The notes under the pieces: model-generated
Told to the model about the DNA's origin: nothing
What the model saw: the letters and a program-made list of their open reading frames with translations, nothing else
The model's database searches: none
Shown here: piece after piece, positions 56,013 through 64,000 of the stretch
How the letters are laid out: each line of letters starts with the position of its first letter
How positions within the stretch are numbered: the first letter of the stretch is position 1
Translations under genes and position numbers: made by a program
NCBI RefSeq assembly: GCF_029936995.1
Contig: NZ_JAPYRE010000001.1
Coordinates: forward strand, 372,001 to 436,000
Direction: 5' to 3'
Source of the DNA: Henriciella sp.
Lineage (GTDB): Bacteria > Pseudomonadota > Alphaproteobacteria > Caulobacterales > Hyphomonadaceae
DNA length: 64,000 nucleotides

Positions 56013-58900
56013 TCCGGGAAATCCTGTGGTCTCGGCGCGGTGTTCTCGTTGCGGCGCAGGATGTCGTCCAGCTCATCACGGACATCACGGGGCTCGCGTG
56101 TATCATCGCCATCCTCACCTTCCCCGAGCCGCTCCAGAAGCGCGGGGAGGTGGACCTGGTCTTCCTTGTAGTTGCCGGTCAGCACATACATGATGAGGTT
56201 GATACCGAAACGTCTGGCAAGCTCCCGCTGCTGCTCGCCGCCATCGACCGAATAGAGCGGACGCCCCTGCTGGTCGACGGCCCAGGCAGCAAGATAGTCA
56301 GCATCACCGATGACAAGCTGCGAGACACCGTCGCCGCGGCGTTCGGACTGTTCGCCGATGCCTGAACTTTCAATCCATAGCCGACGGTCCTGATAGCGGC
56401 CCGGAAAACCGTCCAGTAGATAGTAGCTACGGGTCAGCACGTGATCCTGCGGCACAGGGGAAAGCGGTGGCGTATCGAGGCCGGGCAGGACACGTTCAAG
56501 GCTGGAGAAACTGTTATCATTGGAGACGTCTCCGCCATTGCGTGTATCAATGACCAGCGCGCCGCCACTCCGCAGGTATTCATTCAACCGTTCTACCGCG
56601 CGTGAACTCAGCGGTTCGGCATTGGCAGGCAGGCCAAGGAAGATGACCGGATAGACATCCAGCGCATCGGTCTCCGGGTCCACGGCATGAGGTTCTGCCG
56701 GTTCGACTGATGTGCGCCGGTAAAGAACGAGCGACAGCCCTGCCAGCCCGGCCCGTGTGGCTTCATCGGCAGATGCGTCACCGGTCTCGATATAGGCCAG
56801 CCGCATCTCCAGCGCCGCTTCGGTTGCCTTGTCGATCTCGCCGGTAACATTGACGTCCGTGCCATAGCCCGGGCTGACGGCGTAGCTGTCACGCTCGGGG
56901 TAGAGATTATAACTCTGGGCGGCGGCTTCTGGCTGAAGGCCGTTAAGGGCAAGGGTCCCGGCACATATCAGAAGTGAGGCATTCGCCGTGCGCTTCAGGC
57001 GCGGCAGCCGGCCGGCAACGGCAAGCGCGATCATCAGGTCGATTGCGAGGATAAGCGCGGCCAGTCCAAGCAGTGGTCCAGCCAGCCGCAGGGACCGGGC
57101 TTCCGCGTCGCCGAGCAGCCTTGTGCCGGTGGGCCAGTCTGTCATGCGGTCGCCCGTGAAATCTTTCGCGGCATTGAGTGCACGCGTGCCTGAGGGGCCG
57201 CGATAGAGACCGGGTGGGTGCTCTTCAGACGGTTGTGTCGTGGCAAATTCGCTGGCCGTGATCGGCGTCGCGTTCGAGTCGGGCGTCTCCAGTCTGCCAT
57301 AGCCGTTCAGGACAATTTCGGGCGCATAAGTGCCTTCGCCATCATTCACCGTTTCACCACGTCCGGCCGCGATGGCCCGGCGCAGCATCTCCACAAATGT
57401 GCCGGAGTAGGGAAGGTCGGACCAGTCCGGGCCTGCTGTAATATGGAACAGCACCAGCATTCCCTCACCGCTGGCATTGGCGGTCACCAGGGGAGAGCCA
57501 TCGCTAAGCCGTGCCCATGTCCTGTTCGCCAGTGAGGGATCGGGCCGGGCGAGAACCTGCTGGCGGATCCTGACATCTTCAGGCGCTTTCAGGCCGGCAA
57601 AGGGCGATGTGCCGGGGAAACTGCCAATCGCCTGCGGGTCTTCCCAGGTCAGCGCTCCGCCAATCGCGCGTGATGCCCGGCGTAGCGGCGTCGGGACGAG
57701 ACTGTCGGTCTGGGTGGCCATGCGAGGGCCGGCAAAGCGGATAAGCGCACCGCCGCCTTCGACCCATTCTGCCGTGTCTTCTTCCAGTTGCGGAGAAAGC
57801 TGGCCGATGTCGGTCATGATGATGGCGTCCGGGTCTGCTGCGATGAGATCCGGCAGGTTGCCCTCGGTTATCGTCGCGAACGGTTCCAGCGCCTTGCGGA
57901 CATAGTGCATATCAGACAGCAGGGGCTGGGCCGTCGAATCGCCGGATACCAGACCAACTCTTCTGGACCGTGCTGCCGAATCCCAGAGCCAGACACTGCC
58001 AGCACCTTCAGCACCAGTAATCGTGAAGCGCGCGATCCGGGACAAGGCCGCCGCCGGGATGTCGAACACAGCCTGCGTTTCAGCCTCGCCTTCCTCGAAA
58101 CGCGCTTCTGCCGTCGCGAGCGCGGCACCGTCCATCGTCAGGCCGGAGACATAGCGTGCACTCATCTCGGAGGTGTCAATGCGCGCAAGTTTCAGGCTGG
58201 CCCCTTCAGCATCAGAGGACAGGCCGGTAATGGCCGCCGGGCCACGTGGCGGCGCGGCATAGACGCTAAGCGGAGCCATGTTCGAAAGCGCGCGGGCGAA
58301 GGGTTCAGCTGTTTCAGGATCGAGCCCGTCAGTGATCCACAGGATCCGGCCTGGCTCAAGCCTGGAGGCCTGAAGCCTCTCCAGCGCTTCGGCCCTGTCC
58401 ACGGCCCAGCTGACAGGGTCTAGCGAGTTGACCCGCTGGGGCAGTTCGGTCTTGCTCAGAGGTTCGGCCGGGTCGGCATTGAGGGTCTTCGGCGCGGTGA
58501 GCAGCAGGTGACCCGGCGTGTTTCGCGGCTCGCCTTCCAGCGCGCCTGCTGCAGCCGAGCGCATTTCCCCCCAGCGCTGGGCGCTGGTCCAGCCATTGTC
58601 GACCACGACGAGAACAGGCCCGGCGCTTTCATCTCTTGAACTTGCACCTGGCGCGTGGACGGGCTGGGCGAGACCGAAAATGGCCGCGGTTATGGCCAGC
58701 ATCCTTAAAAGCAGGATCCACCATGGTGTGCGGGCAGGGGTTTCCTCCTGCGGTGCAACATCGTCAAGCAGGCGCAGCGAAGGCAGCTCAGCTTCCTGAG
58801 GCGCCGGCGGCGTTGCGCGCAGGATGTACCAGATCACGGGCAGCGCTATGAGGCCGAGCAGCGCGAAGGGCGCCCCGAAGAGGAATGGCCCGAGCGTCAT
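56009..58900 (-). CDS. BatA-like N-terminal and DUF4159 domain membrane protein
   Basis: The 963-residue protein starts with a BatA-type aerotolerance N-terminal region: membrane helix FALLGLIALPVIWYIL, then a TPPAPQE linker and a second helix at about 63-80. A large periplasmic part follows, containing a VWA/amidotransferase-like domain. A membrane segment lies at about 635-665 (LGLAALILAIDLMIALAVAG). The C-terminal DUF4159 domain includes GGALVIDTRNGG and ends with a charged tail. DUF4159 proteins often accompany MoxR and DUF58. The gene overlaps its neighbours by 4 bp on each side, so it belongs to one operon. Confidence 0.9.
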   Translation of the reverse strand: MTLGPFLFGAPFALLGLIALPVIWYILRATPPAPQEAELPSLRLLDDVAPQEETPARTPWWILLLRMLAITAAIFGLAQPVHAPGASSRDESAGPVLVVVDNGWTSAQRWGEMRSAAAGALEGEPRNTPGHLLLTAPKTLNADPAEPLSKTELPQRVNSLDPVSWAVDRAEALERLQASRLEPGRILWITDGLDPETAEPFARALSNMAPLSVYAAPPRGPAAITGLSSDAEGASLKLARIDTSEMSARYVSGLTMDGAALATAEARFEEGEAETQAVFDIPAAALSRIARFTITGAEGAGSVWLWDSAARSRRVGLVSGDSTAQPLLSDMHYVRKALEPFATITEGNLPDLIAADPDAIIMTDIGQLSPQLEEDTAEWVEGGGALIRFAGPRMATQTDSLVPTPLRRASRAIGGALTWEDPQAIGSFPGTSPFAGLKAPEDVRIRQQVLARPDPSLANRTWARLSDGSPLVTANASGEGMLVLFHITAGPDWSDLPYSGTFVEMLRRAIAAGRGETVNDGEGTYAPEIVLNGYGRLETPDSNATPITASEFATTQPSEEHPPGLYRGPSGTRALNAAKDFTGDRMTDWPTGTRLLGDAEARSLRLAGPLLGLAALILAIDLMIALAVAGRLPRLKRTANASLLICAGTLALNGLQPEAAAQSYNLYPERDSYAVSPGYGTDVNVTGEIDKATEAALEMRLAYIETGDASADEATRAGLAGLSLVLYRRTSVEPAEPHAVDPETDALDVYPVIFLGLPANAEPLSSRAVERLNEYLRSGGALVIDTRNGGDVSNDNSFSSLERVLPGLDTPPLSPVPQDHVLTRSYYLLDGFPGRYQDRRLWIESSGIGEQSERRGDGVSQLVIGDADYLAAWAVDQQGRPLYSVDGGEQQRELARRFGINLIMYVLTGNYKEDQVHLPALLERLGEGEDGDDTREPRDVRDELDDILRRNENTAPRPQDFPE

Positions 58901-59769
58901 AGGCGCGCTCCGAATGTTTCCAGTGCGTGCTTGAGACTGGCGCCACAGCGGCGCACCGGCACGCCCGTCGAGTGGCGCACAAGCTGCCAGCCCATGCCTG
59001 TTGCCAGCCCCTCAAGGGCTTCGAAGTGTGCCTGGTAACGGGCGAGATACTCCGCTCGTATGGATTCTGCCCGTCCGAAAATGCGGGAAATTTGCCCGCC
59101 CGGCCTTGAGAACTGCACACGGCCACGCCAGCGGAACTCTTCCTCGACAGGATCGCTGACCGCCAGCAGGACCCCTTCCTTCGACCGGGCTGCAAGTGGG
59201 GCAAGCCGGTCGCGCCAGACCTCCAGGGGATCGTAGAAATCGCTGGCAATCACGAACATGGACTGTGTCTTGGGCGGCGGCGGAAAATCATGACCCCCGG
59301 AATTGGCGCCAAGCAGATCTTCGGCCAGCTTGTCCCCGGCAGCCCGGCCAAATCCCGGTGCGCGGGCAGAGCCGAGGGTGCCGACGCGTTCGCCCGCCTT
59401 GGAAAGGAGCAGGCCAGCGGCGAGCATCGCGATGCGGGCTGCGTCGGCCTTGTGTATCCGTGTAGTTTCTCCGGCCCAGTCAAAGCCCTGGTGCGGGTCA
59501 CACCAGAATAACACTGTACGAGCTGTTTCCAGCTCGGTCTCGCGGACGAAGAGTTCGTCGCCGCGTGCAGACCGGCGCCAGTCCACGCGCTGGGCTGCAT
59601 CTTCCTCGGCATAATGGCGATACTGCCAGAACTGCTCACCAGTGCCTGCACGCTTGCGCCCGGCTGCACCAAGGTGGGCTGTATCTGCCGCGCGCGCCTG
59701 CAAGGCCGCGTCGGGCAATGCGCGGGCTAGGACTTCAGCTTCCGCCCTGAGTTTGGATGCGTCCATCAT
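58897..59769 (-). CDS. DUF58 domain protein
   Basis: The 290-residue soluble protein has the DUF58 landmarks: GEQFWQYRHYAEEDAAQRVDW (a variant of the family's Y..GD..R.IDW segment), RRSARGDELFVRETE and a C-terminal region resembling a degenerate VWA domain. DUF58 proteins are the standard partners of MoxR AAA+ ATPases. It overlaps the lipoprotein gene upstream and the DUF4159 gene downstream by 4 bp each. Confidence 0.92.
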   Translation of the reverse strand: MMDASKLRAEAEVLARALPDAALQARAADTAHLGAAGRKRAGTGEQFWQYRHYAEEDAAQRVDWRRSARGDELFVRETELETARTVLFWCDPHQGFDWAGETTRIHKADAARIAMLAAGLLLSKAGERVGTLGSARAPGFGRAAGDKLAEDLLGANSGGHDFPPPPKTQSMFVIASDFYDPLEVWRDRLAPLAARSKEGVLLAVSDPVEEEFRWRGRVQFSRPGGQISRIFGRAESIRAEYLARYQAHFEALEGLATGMGWQLVRHSTGVPVRRCGASLKHALETFGARL

Positions 59770-60215
59770 GAGGCCAGCCTGTCGGTACAGTCAAAGGCTG
59801 CGGTGAGCTTCTCGCGCCATTTTTCCGGCGCGTCGCCGGCTTCCGAGAGGGTTGAAAGCCTCTCCTGTTCACCAAGCCCGGCTTCGGCATTCACGCCTTC
59901 CACGAATTCCGCTGCCTGGGCGCTTTCGTTGGAAAAATGTTCAGCGCTGATGGTCAGCCCTTCATGTGTTGCCCAGGTCTGCAGCAGACGCGCACGTGCA
60001 TCGCCAAGCTGGCGGCTGGCGGCGCGTCGCTCCTCAGGCGTCATGTCCGGGCGGGCCACCTGCAGGGCAAGGCTGGCGCGCTGGATCGTCCGGTAGCAGC
60101 CAGCCAGTGCCCCGGCATCAGCCGCGCCTTTCGCCTGGCTGCAGCCGGCAAGCACACTTGCTCCCGCCAGACCGATCCCGGCGAGCATGCTTCGAGATCG
60201 CAGAGCGAACATCAT
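59766..60215 (-). CDS. Hypothetical lipoprotein in the MoxR operon
   Basis: The 149-residue product has a lipoprotein signal with lipobox VLAGC (lipidated C25) after a basic, hydrophobic start. The mature chain is helical and rich in Ala, Glu and Arg, with two more cysteines (AGCYRTIQ and FDCTDRL) that could form a disulphide in the periplasm. I do not recognise a family. It lies between moxR (2-bp gap) and the DUF58 gene (4-bp overlap), so it is probably a membrane-anchored component of the same system. Confidence 0.8.
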   Translation of the reverse strand: MMFALRSRSMLAGIGLAGASVLAGCSQAKGAADAGALAGCYRTIQRASLALQVARPDMTPEERRAASRQLGDARARLLQTWATHEGLTISAEHFSNESAQAAEFVEGVNAEAGLGEQERLSTLSEAGDAPEKWREKLTAAFDCTDRLAS

Positions 60216-60217
60216 GA

Positions 60218-61207
60218 TCAGATGGCGGCCTTTGCAAGCTCTCCGATCAGATCGCGCAGGGGCGGGGCCTGACCGGTCGGGTCGTAACGCATCGCCATGC
60301 GGTGGCCGAGGCAGGGTTCTGCCAGCGCTTCGACATCTTCCAGCGATGGCGCCAGGCGGCCGCGCAGGAGGGCGCGTGCCCGGCAGGCCAGCATGAGTGC
60401 CTGACCGGCGCGCGGTGACGGCCCCCAGTCGACAAACCGTCTGACACGTTCGTCGGCTGACTGTTCAGGCCGGGCCTCACGCACAGTGGCAAGGATTGCG
60501 GCAAGGACTTTTTCCCCGACCGGCATCTGGCGCACGAGAGCCTGGAGTTTCTGAAGCTGGGCCCCTGTAATCGCCGCACGGACCTCGGCTTCCTCTGTAC
60601 CGGTGGTCTCGACCAGAATTTTCCGCTCGGTGTCGATATCCGGATATGACACGTCAATTTTCAGCAGGAAGCGGTCAAGCTGGGCTTCGGGCAACGGATA
60701 GGTGCCTTCCTGCTCGATCGGGTTCTGTGTCGCCAGGACATGGAACGGCTCGGGCAGGTCATAGCGCACCCCTGCCACCGTGACATGGTGTTCCTGCATG
60801 GCTTGCAGGAGCGCAGACTGGGTCCGCGGGGAGGCCCGGTTGATCTCGTCAGCCATCAGGAGCTGGGTGAAGATCGGCCCCTTGATAAAGCGGAAGCTGC
60901 GTTCACCACTGGCGCTCTCATCGAGGACTTCCGAGCCCAGGATATCCGAAGGCATGAGGTCTGGTGTGAACTGTATACGCGCGGAATTGAGGCCAAGGGC
61001 GGTGCCGATCGAGTCGACCAGCCGGGTCTTGGCGAGGCCCGGTGCGCCGATCAGCAGGGCGTGTCCGCCGGCCAGGATAGAAGCCAGCGCAAGTTCGATT
61101 ACACGATCCTGTCCGAATACGGCTTTCGCGATCTCCTCGCGCACCTTTGCGAGCGTTTCGCCTGCCGATTCGGCATCCTGAACAATGGCCTGATTATCGT
61201 CTGCCAT
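60218..61207 (-). CDS. MoxR family AAA+ ATPase
   Basis: The 329-residue protein has the MoxR AAA+ core: AVFGQDRVIELALASILAGG, Walker A GAPGLAKTRL, PSDILGSEV, Walker B LLMADEINRASPRTQSALL, EGTYPLPEAQLDRFLLKI and a sensor 2 segment. MoxR ATPases act as chaperones that mature metal-containing or VWA-domain partners. It heads an operon with lipoprotein, DUF58, DUF4159 and VWA-like genes. The ATG at 61207 follows GGAGAC; the frame stays open upstream for 120 codons but that part is shadow sequence of the divergent gene. Confidence 0.93.
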   Translation of the reverse strand: MADDNQAIVQDAESAGETLAKVREEIAKAVFGQDRVIELALASILAGGHALLIGAPGLAKTRLVDSIGTALGLNSARIQFTPDLMPSDILGSEVLDESASGERSFRFIKGPIFTQLLMADEINRASPRTQSALLQAMQEHHVTVAGVRYDLPEPFHVLATQNPIEQEGTYPLPEAQLDRFLLKIDVSYPDIDTERKILVETTGTEEAEVRAAITGAQLQKLQALVRQMPVGEKVLAAILATVREARPEQSADERVRRFVDWGPSPRAGQALMLACRARALLRGRLAPSLEDVEALAEPCLGHRMAMRYDPTGQAPPLRDLIGELAKAAI

Positions 61208-61256
61208 GAGGTCTCCGTCTTCACTCCCGCCTACAACAGACCTACCTCTAGGCAAA

Positions 61257-61859
61257 ATGATGGCGGAGCGCGACGTGAAATCCAATGAAAACACTGCAAT
61301 CAGTCTTGAAGATCTCCTGAAAGAGATCGCGCCGGACCCTTCAGGCCGGTCCCTGCCGCCTGTCGACAAGTGGTCTCCGGAGCGTTCGAGCGATATCGAC
61401 ATGGAGATTCGCGCCGATGGCAGCTGGTGGCATGAAGGTGGGCGCATCAATCGCAAGAAGCTCGTGCGGCTGTTTTCCACGATCCTGCGAAAGGACGAGG
61501 ATGGCTCCATCTGGCTGGTGACGCCGTATGAAAAAGTCGTCGTGCACGTCGAGGATGCGCCGTTCATAGCTGTTCGTGTCGACCGGGCGGGAGAAGCCGG
61601 AGAGAACCAGACGCTCGCCTTTTCGACGAATGTTGGCGATGTCGTCGTAGCTGGGCCGGAACATCCGATCCGTGTCGAGATCGATCCGGAGACCGGCGAA
61701 CCTGCGCCCTACATTCTCGTACGCGGCCGCCTTGAGGCCAAGCTCGCCCGGCCTGTCTTCTATGAACTGGCAGATATGGCGGAAGCCGACCCGGATGACG
61801 GCGAAACGCTCGGTGTCTGGTCTGACGGGGTTTTCTTTCGTCTCGGCGCAGCTGAATAA
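61257..61859 (+). CDS. DUF1285 domain protein
   Basis: The 200-residue protein matches DUF1285, found mainly in alpha- and gammaproteobacteria: MEIRADGSWWHEGGRINRKK, RLFSTILRKDEDGSIWLVTP, EKVVVHVEDAPF and the C-terminal GVWSDGVFFRLG. Its function is unknown. Of the adjacent ATGs at 61257 and 61260, the first was chosen. In this class the order DUF1285, NUDIX, small membrane protein, CCA enzyme is recurrent, as here. It is divergent from the MoxR operon. Confidence 0.9.
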   Translation: MMAERDVKSNENTAISLEDLLKEIAPDPSGRSLPPVDKWSPERSSDIDMEIRADGSWWHEGGRINRKKLVRLFSTILRKDEDGSIWLVTPYEKVVVHVEDAPFIAVRVDRAGEAGENQTLAFSTNVGDVVVAGPEHPIRVEIDPETGEPAPYILVRGRLEAKLARPVFYELADMAEADPDDGETLGVWSDGVFFRLGAAE

Positions 61860-61864
61860 GCATC

Positions 61865-62503
61865 ATGGCCTTTGTCGACCTTGATGATTTCCTTGCCCGG
61901 GCGAGGCTGCGGCTCGACCCTGTAGAGGGCCGGGAACGCCTGCCTGAGGGTGGCGATATCGAGTTTCTTGATGCGACCGGTATTGCCAGTATCCGCCCCG
62001 CAGCCGTGCTTGTGGGCCTGATCCCGCGTGAAAGCGGACCGACTGTCCTGCTGACCCACCGGCCTGAAACGATGGCCACGCATGCCGGGCAGGTCGCTTT
62101 TCCGGGTGGCAAGGTCGACCCTGGCGATGCGGATGAAGTCGAGGCAGCCCTTCGTGAAGCCCATGAGGAAGTGGGTGTGGAGCCAGACAAGGCGGAACTG
62201 ATCGCCCGCGGCGCGCCATACATAACCGGCACGGCCTTTCGTATCGTGCCCGTCCTTGCGACCCTGCCGGCAGATTTTATTGCGAGGCCCGATCCGCTGG
62301 AAGTTGCTGATGTCTTTGAAACGCCGCTCAGTTTCCTGATGAACGCAGACAACCACCAGAGGCGGTCGGGACACTGGCGCGGCCAGACCCGGCATTATTT
62401 CGAGATGCCATATGAGGGTCACAGGATATGGGGCGTGACGGCAGGTATGATACGCGCTTTATATGAACGTCTTTATGAGGCCGGGGAGGAAACAGAGACG
62501 TGA
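61865..62503 (+). CDS. CoA pyrophosphatase-type NUDIX hydrolase
   Basis: The 212-residue protein has a NUDIX box with the CoA-specific variant: the GQVAFPGGKVDPGD segment followed by AALREAHEEVGV, matching the NudL/Nudt7-like CoA pyrophosphatase group. It also has LLTHRPETMATHAGQ ahead of the box and the later HYFEMPYEGHRIWGVTA. It would split CoA or acyl-CoA into 3',5'-ADP and phosphopantetheine. The gene begins 5 bp after DUF1285 and its stop overlaps the next GTG by 4 bp. Confidence 0.93.
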   Translation: MAFVDLDDFLARARLRLDPVEGRERLPEGGDIEFLDATGIASIRPAAVLVGLIPRESGPTVLLTHRPETMATHAGQVAFPGGKVDPGDADEVEAALREAHEEVGVEPDKAELIARGAPYITGTAFRIVPVLATLPADFIARPDPLEVADVFETPLSFLMNADNHQRRSGHWRGQTRHYFEMPYEGHRIWGVTAGMIRALYERLYEAGEETET

Positions 62504-62910
62504 CCTACAGGCTTATATTCGAACTGGTTATCTTCCTGACGCCGTTTCTCGCGTTCGGGGTCTGGCGTCTTGCAACCCAGGAGGCTGTCGAAGAGGGGCG
62601 CAAACCGTGGCCGATTGCCGTGCTGTTCGGGGTGGGGGCCGCGCTGGCAGTGATTGCCTGGATCGTATTGATCCTGATTGACCGGGGCGGTCGCGAAACC
62701 TGCTATGAACGCCGTCGCCTGGTCGATGGGGAAATGGTCGGCGGGCAGGTGGTCCCGTGCGCGAAGGAAAAATCCGATCTCGGAAGTGCCGCGAGCCGCG
62801 ATCCCGGCGGCAGCGCCCGCGGATTGGGCGGCACGGATTCAGCCGGTCCGGAGACTGCACCCGGCCCACTTGATCCGCCACGCGAAGTGCAGGACGACGA
62901 TCCGCAATGA
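62500..62910 (+). CDS. Small inner-membrane protein, DUF6111-like
   Basis: The 136-residue product starts with GTG (62500) overlapping the NUDIX stop. It has two membrane segments (FELVIFLTPFLAFGVW and ALAVIAWIVLILID) and a CYERRRLVDGEMVGGQVVPC segment between them and a Gly/Ser/Pro-rich tail. The layout and the position just before the CCA-adding enzyme resemble the DUF6111 family; the match is from memory and moderate. Its stop overlaps the CCA enzyme ATG by 4 bp. Confidence 0.75.
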   Translation: MTYRLIFELVIFLTPFLAFGVWRLATQEAVEEGRKPWPIAVLFGVGAALAVIAWIVLILIDRGGRETCYERRRLVDGEMVGGQVVPCAKEKSDLGSAASRDPGGSARGLGGTDSAGPETAPGPLDPPREVQDDDPQ

Positions 62911-64000
62911 CGTCACTTGCTGATCAGGACTGGCTGACAGACGCGAAAACAGCGGCTGTCATGGCCGCGCTCGAGGCGGAAAAGCCCGGCAGCGCCCGCT
63001 TCGTTGGTGGCTGTGTTCGCAATGCCATCATGGGTGTGCCTGTTGATGATATAGACATCGCAACACAGCTGGCCCCTGAAACGGTCGTCAGTGCTCTCGA
63101 GAAGGCTGGTATCAAGGCGGTGCCCACCGGGATAGAGCATGGCACGATCACGGCAGTTATCGACAAGACCCCTTTCGAGATCACCACGCTCCGGCGCGAT
63201 GTCGAGACCGATGGCCGGCGTGCCGTCGTCGCTTTCACCGAGGACTGGGCGGAAGATGCCGCACGCCGGGACTTCCGGCTCAACGCGATCTACGCCGACG
63301 CCGGGGGCAACCTTTACGACCCGACGGGCGGGGGTATCGAGGATGCAAGGTCTCAACGCGTCATCTTTATTGGTGATCCCGACACGCGTCTGAAAGAAGA
63401 TTATCTGCGCATCCTGCGCTTTTTCCGCTTCTACGCCTGGTATGGCACGGCGATTGATGCCGAGGGGCTCGCTGCCTGTGCGCGCCAGAAAGACGGGCTC
63501 AAGCAGATCGCGGTTGAGCGCATCTGGAAGGAACTGCACAAGCTGCTGTCCGCACGTGAACCTGTCGAAGCGGTGAATGCCATGGCCGAAACGGGTGTGC
63601 TGGCGCTCCTTCTGCCGGAAGCAGAGGCAACAGACGGCCTGCATGACCTGCGTGTGACCGAAACCCTGTGTGGTGTCGCACCCGATCCCATGCTGCGGCT
63701 GATGGCGCTGATCCACCGAAGTGCGAATTCAGTCATGGCGGTGAGCAAGCGTCTTCGCCTCTCCAATGCGGAATCAGACCGGCTGACGCGGTGGGCGGCT
63801 GATAATCTGTCCGGTGTGACCGGCCTGAATGGGCGGGAGTTGCGGCTTGCACTTTATTGGCATGGTAAGCAGGCGGTGGTCGATAGGGCCATGCTGTCGG
63901 GCCGGAATGTAAGGGACCTGCTCTACGCCGTGCTCGCCTGGAAGCGTCCTGAGTTCCCGGTTGGCGGGGAGGATGCGCTTGCCGCCGGGCTTGAAGGCCC
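62907..64000 (+). CDS. CCA tRNA nucleotidyltransferase (3' end outside the window)
   Basis: The frame opens at ATG 62907 and stays open to the right edge (364 complete codons). It has the class II nucleotidyltransferase features: RFVGGCVRNAIMG (GG..R loop), DDIDIATQL (metal-binding DxD), the RRDFRLNAIYAD motif, and EDYLRILRFFRF with the helical neck region. It adds CCA to tRNA 3' ends or related poly(A) activity; the sequence cannot separate the two. The remaining C-terminal helical domain is probably cut off by about 50 residues. Its start overlaps the previous stop by 4 bp. Confidence 0.93.
   Translation, partial: MTSLADQDWLTDAKTAAVMAALEAEKPGSARFVGGCVRNAIMGVPVDDIDIATQLAPETVVSALEKAGIKAVPTGIEHGTITAVIDKTPFEITTLRRDVETDGRRAVVAFTEDWAEDAARRDFRLNAIYADAGGNLYDPTGGGIEDARSQRVIFIGDPDTRLKEDYLRILRFFRFYAWYGTAIDAEGLAACARQKDGLKQIAVERIWKELHKLLSAREPVEAVNAMAETGVLALLLPEAEATDGLHDLRVTETLCGVAPDPMLRLMALIHRSANSVMAVSKRLRLSNAESDRLTRWAADNLSGVTGLNGRELRLALYWHGKQAVVDRAMLSGRNVRDLLYAVLAWKRPEFPVGGEDALAAGLEG

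Noticed and set aside
55098-56171. A 357-codon plus-strand frame inside the VWA-like gene
   Set aside because: Overlaps a gene with clear family structure and operon linkage; its own sequence shows no domain.
61208-61567. Open extension upstream of the MoxR start
   Set aside because: The frame stays open for 120 codons, but it runs antisense through the DUF1285 gene, has no MoxR-like sequence, and a good ribosome site sits at the ATG at 61207.

Overview
The window is a gene-dense chromosomal stretch, roughly 60% G+C by eye, from an alphaproteobacterium that uses the CtrA/GcrA/CcrM cell-cycle circuit. The main evidence is a clear gcrA gene, a complete dcw (division and cell wall) cluster followed by lpxC-bamD-recN-ligA in the alphaproteobacterial order, and candidate CtrA boxes (TTAA-N7-TTAAC) and CcrM sites (GANTC) in control regions. 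A Hyphomonadaceae/Maricaulaceae or Parvularcula-like organism fits best, but the genus cannot be fixed from sequence alone. No rRNA, tRNA, CRISPR array, insertion sequence or prophage was seen.

Layout. 1-3756 (minus): the 5' part of a secreted PAN-domain protein running off the left edge, an Uup-type ABC-F ATPase and an ABC-2 permease. 3985-4567 (plus): gcrA with a strong terminator. 4581-13625 (minus): a Kef-type antiporter, a TorF-like porin, an SDR oxidoreductase and an unrecognised 344-residue protein, then rlmH, rsfS, nadD, proA and trkH. 13626-13983 is the only long non-coding gap; it holds two GANTC sites and four TGGGN MraZ boxes at exactly 10-bp spacing. 13984-27602 (plus): mraZ-rsmH-ftsL-ftsI-murE-murF-mraY-murD-ftsW-murG-murC-murB, most joined by 4-bp or 8-bp stop/start overlaps. 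27613-28464 (minus): a formate/nitrite-type channel gene splits the cluster. 28610-39052 (plus): ddl-ftsQ-ftsA-ftsZ, then lpxC, bamD, recN and ligA. 39070-41787 (minus): an M24 aminopeptidase and prmA. 41862-53333: a periplasmic cyclophilin, a Cys4/His-rich secreted protein (minus), dapB, a thiolase, an orphan NtrC-type regulator, an HTH-alkyltransferase fusion, a membrane protein, a glyoxalase-fold protein, an ABC1/UbiB kinase, a CPBP protease, a thioesterase, an alpha/beta hydrolase and a GNAT. 53337-61207 (minus): a DUF421 protein and a five-gene MoxR-lipoprotein-DUF58-DUF4159-VWA-like operon. 61257-64000 (plus): DUF1285, a CoA-type NUDIX hydrolase, a small membrane protein and the CCA-adding enzyme, which runs off the right edge.

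How the genes fit together. The dcw block makes lipid II (MurA is absent here; MurB-F, Ddl, MraY and MurG are present) and supplies the divisome (FtsL, I, W, Q, A, Z). LpxC and BamD add outer-membrane synthesis, and DapB supplies the meso-DAP precursor that MurE uses. Candidate CtrA, GcrA/CcrM and MraZ sites lie at mraZ, inside murF ahead of mraY, ahead of ddl, ahead of ftsZ, ahead of dapB and near gcrA, suggesting cell-cycle timing of envelope growth.

Nothing here is clearly a brand-new system. The least understood parts are the MoxR/VWA-like envelope operon with its unrecognised lipoprotein, the CtrA-box-linked Cys4/His-rich protein, the PAN/proline-rich protein at the left edge and the 344-residue orphan family beside the SDR gene.
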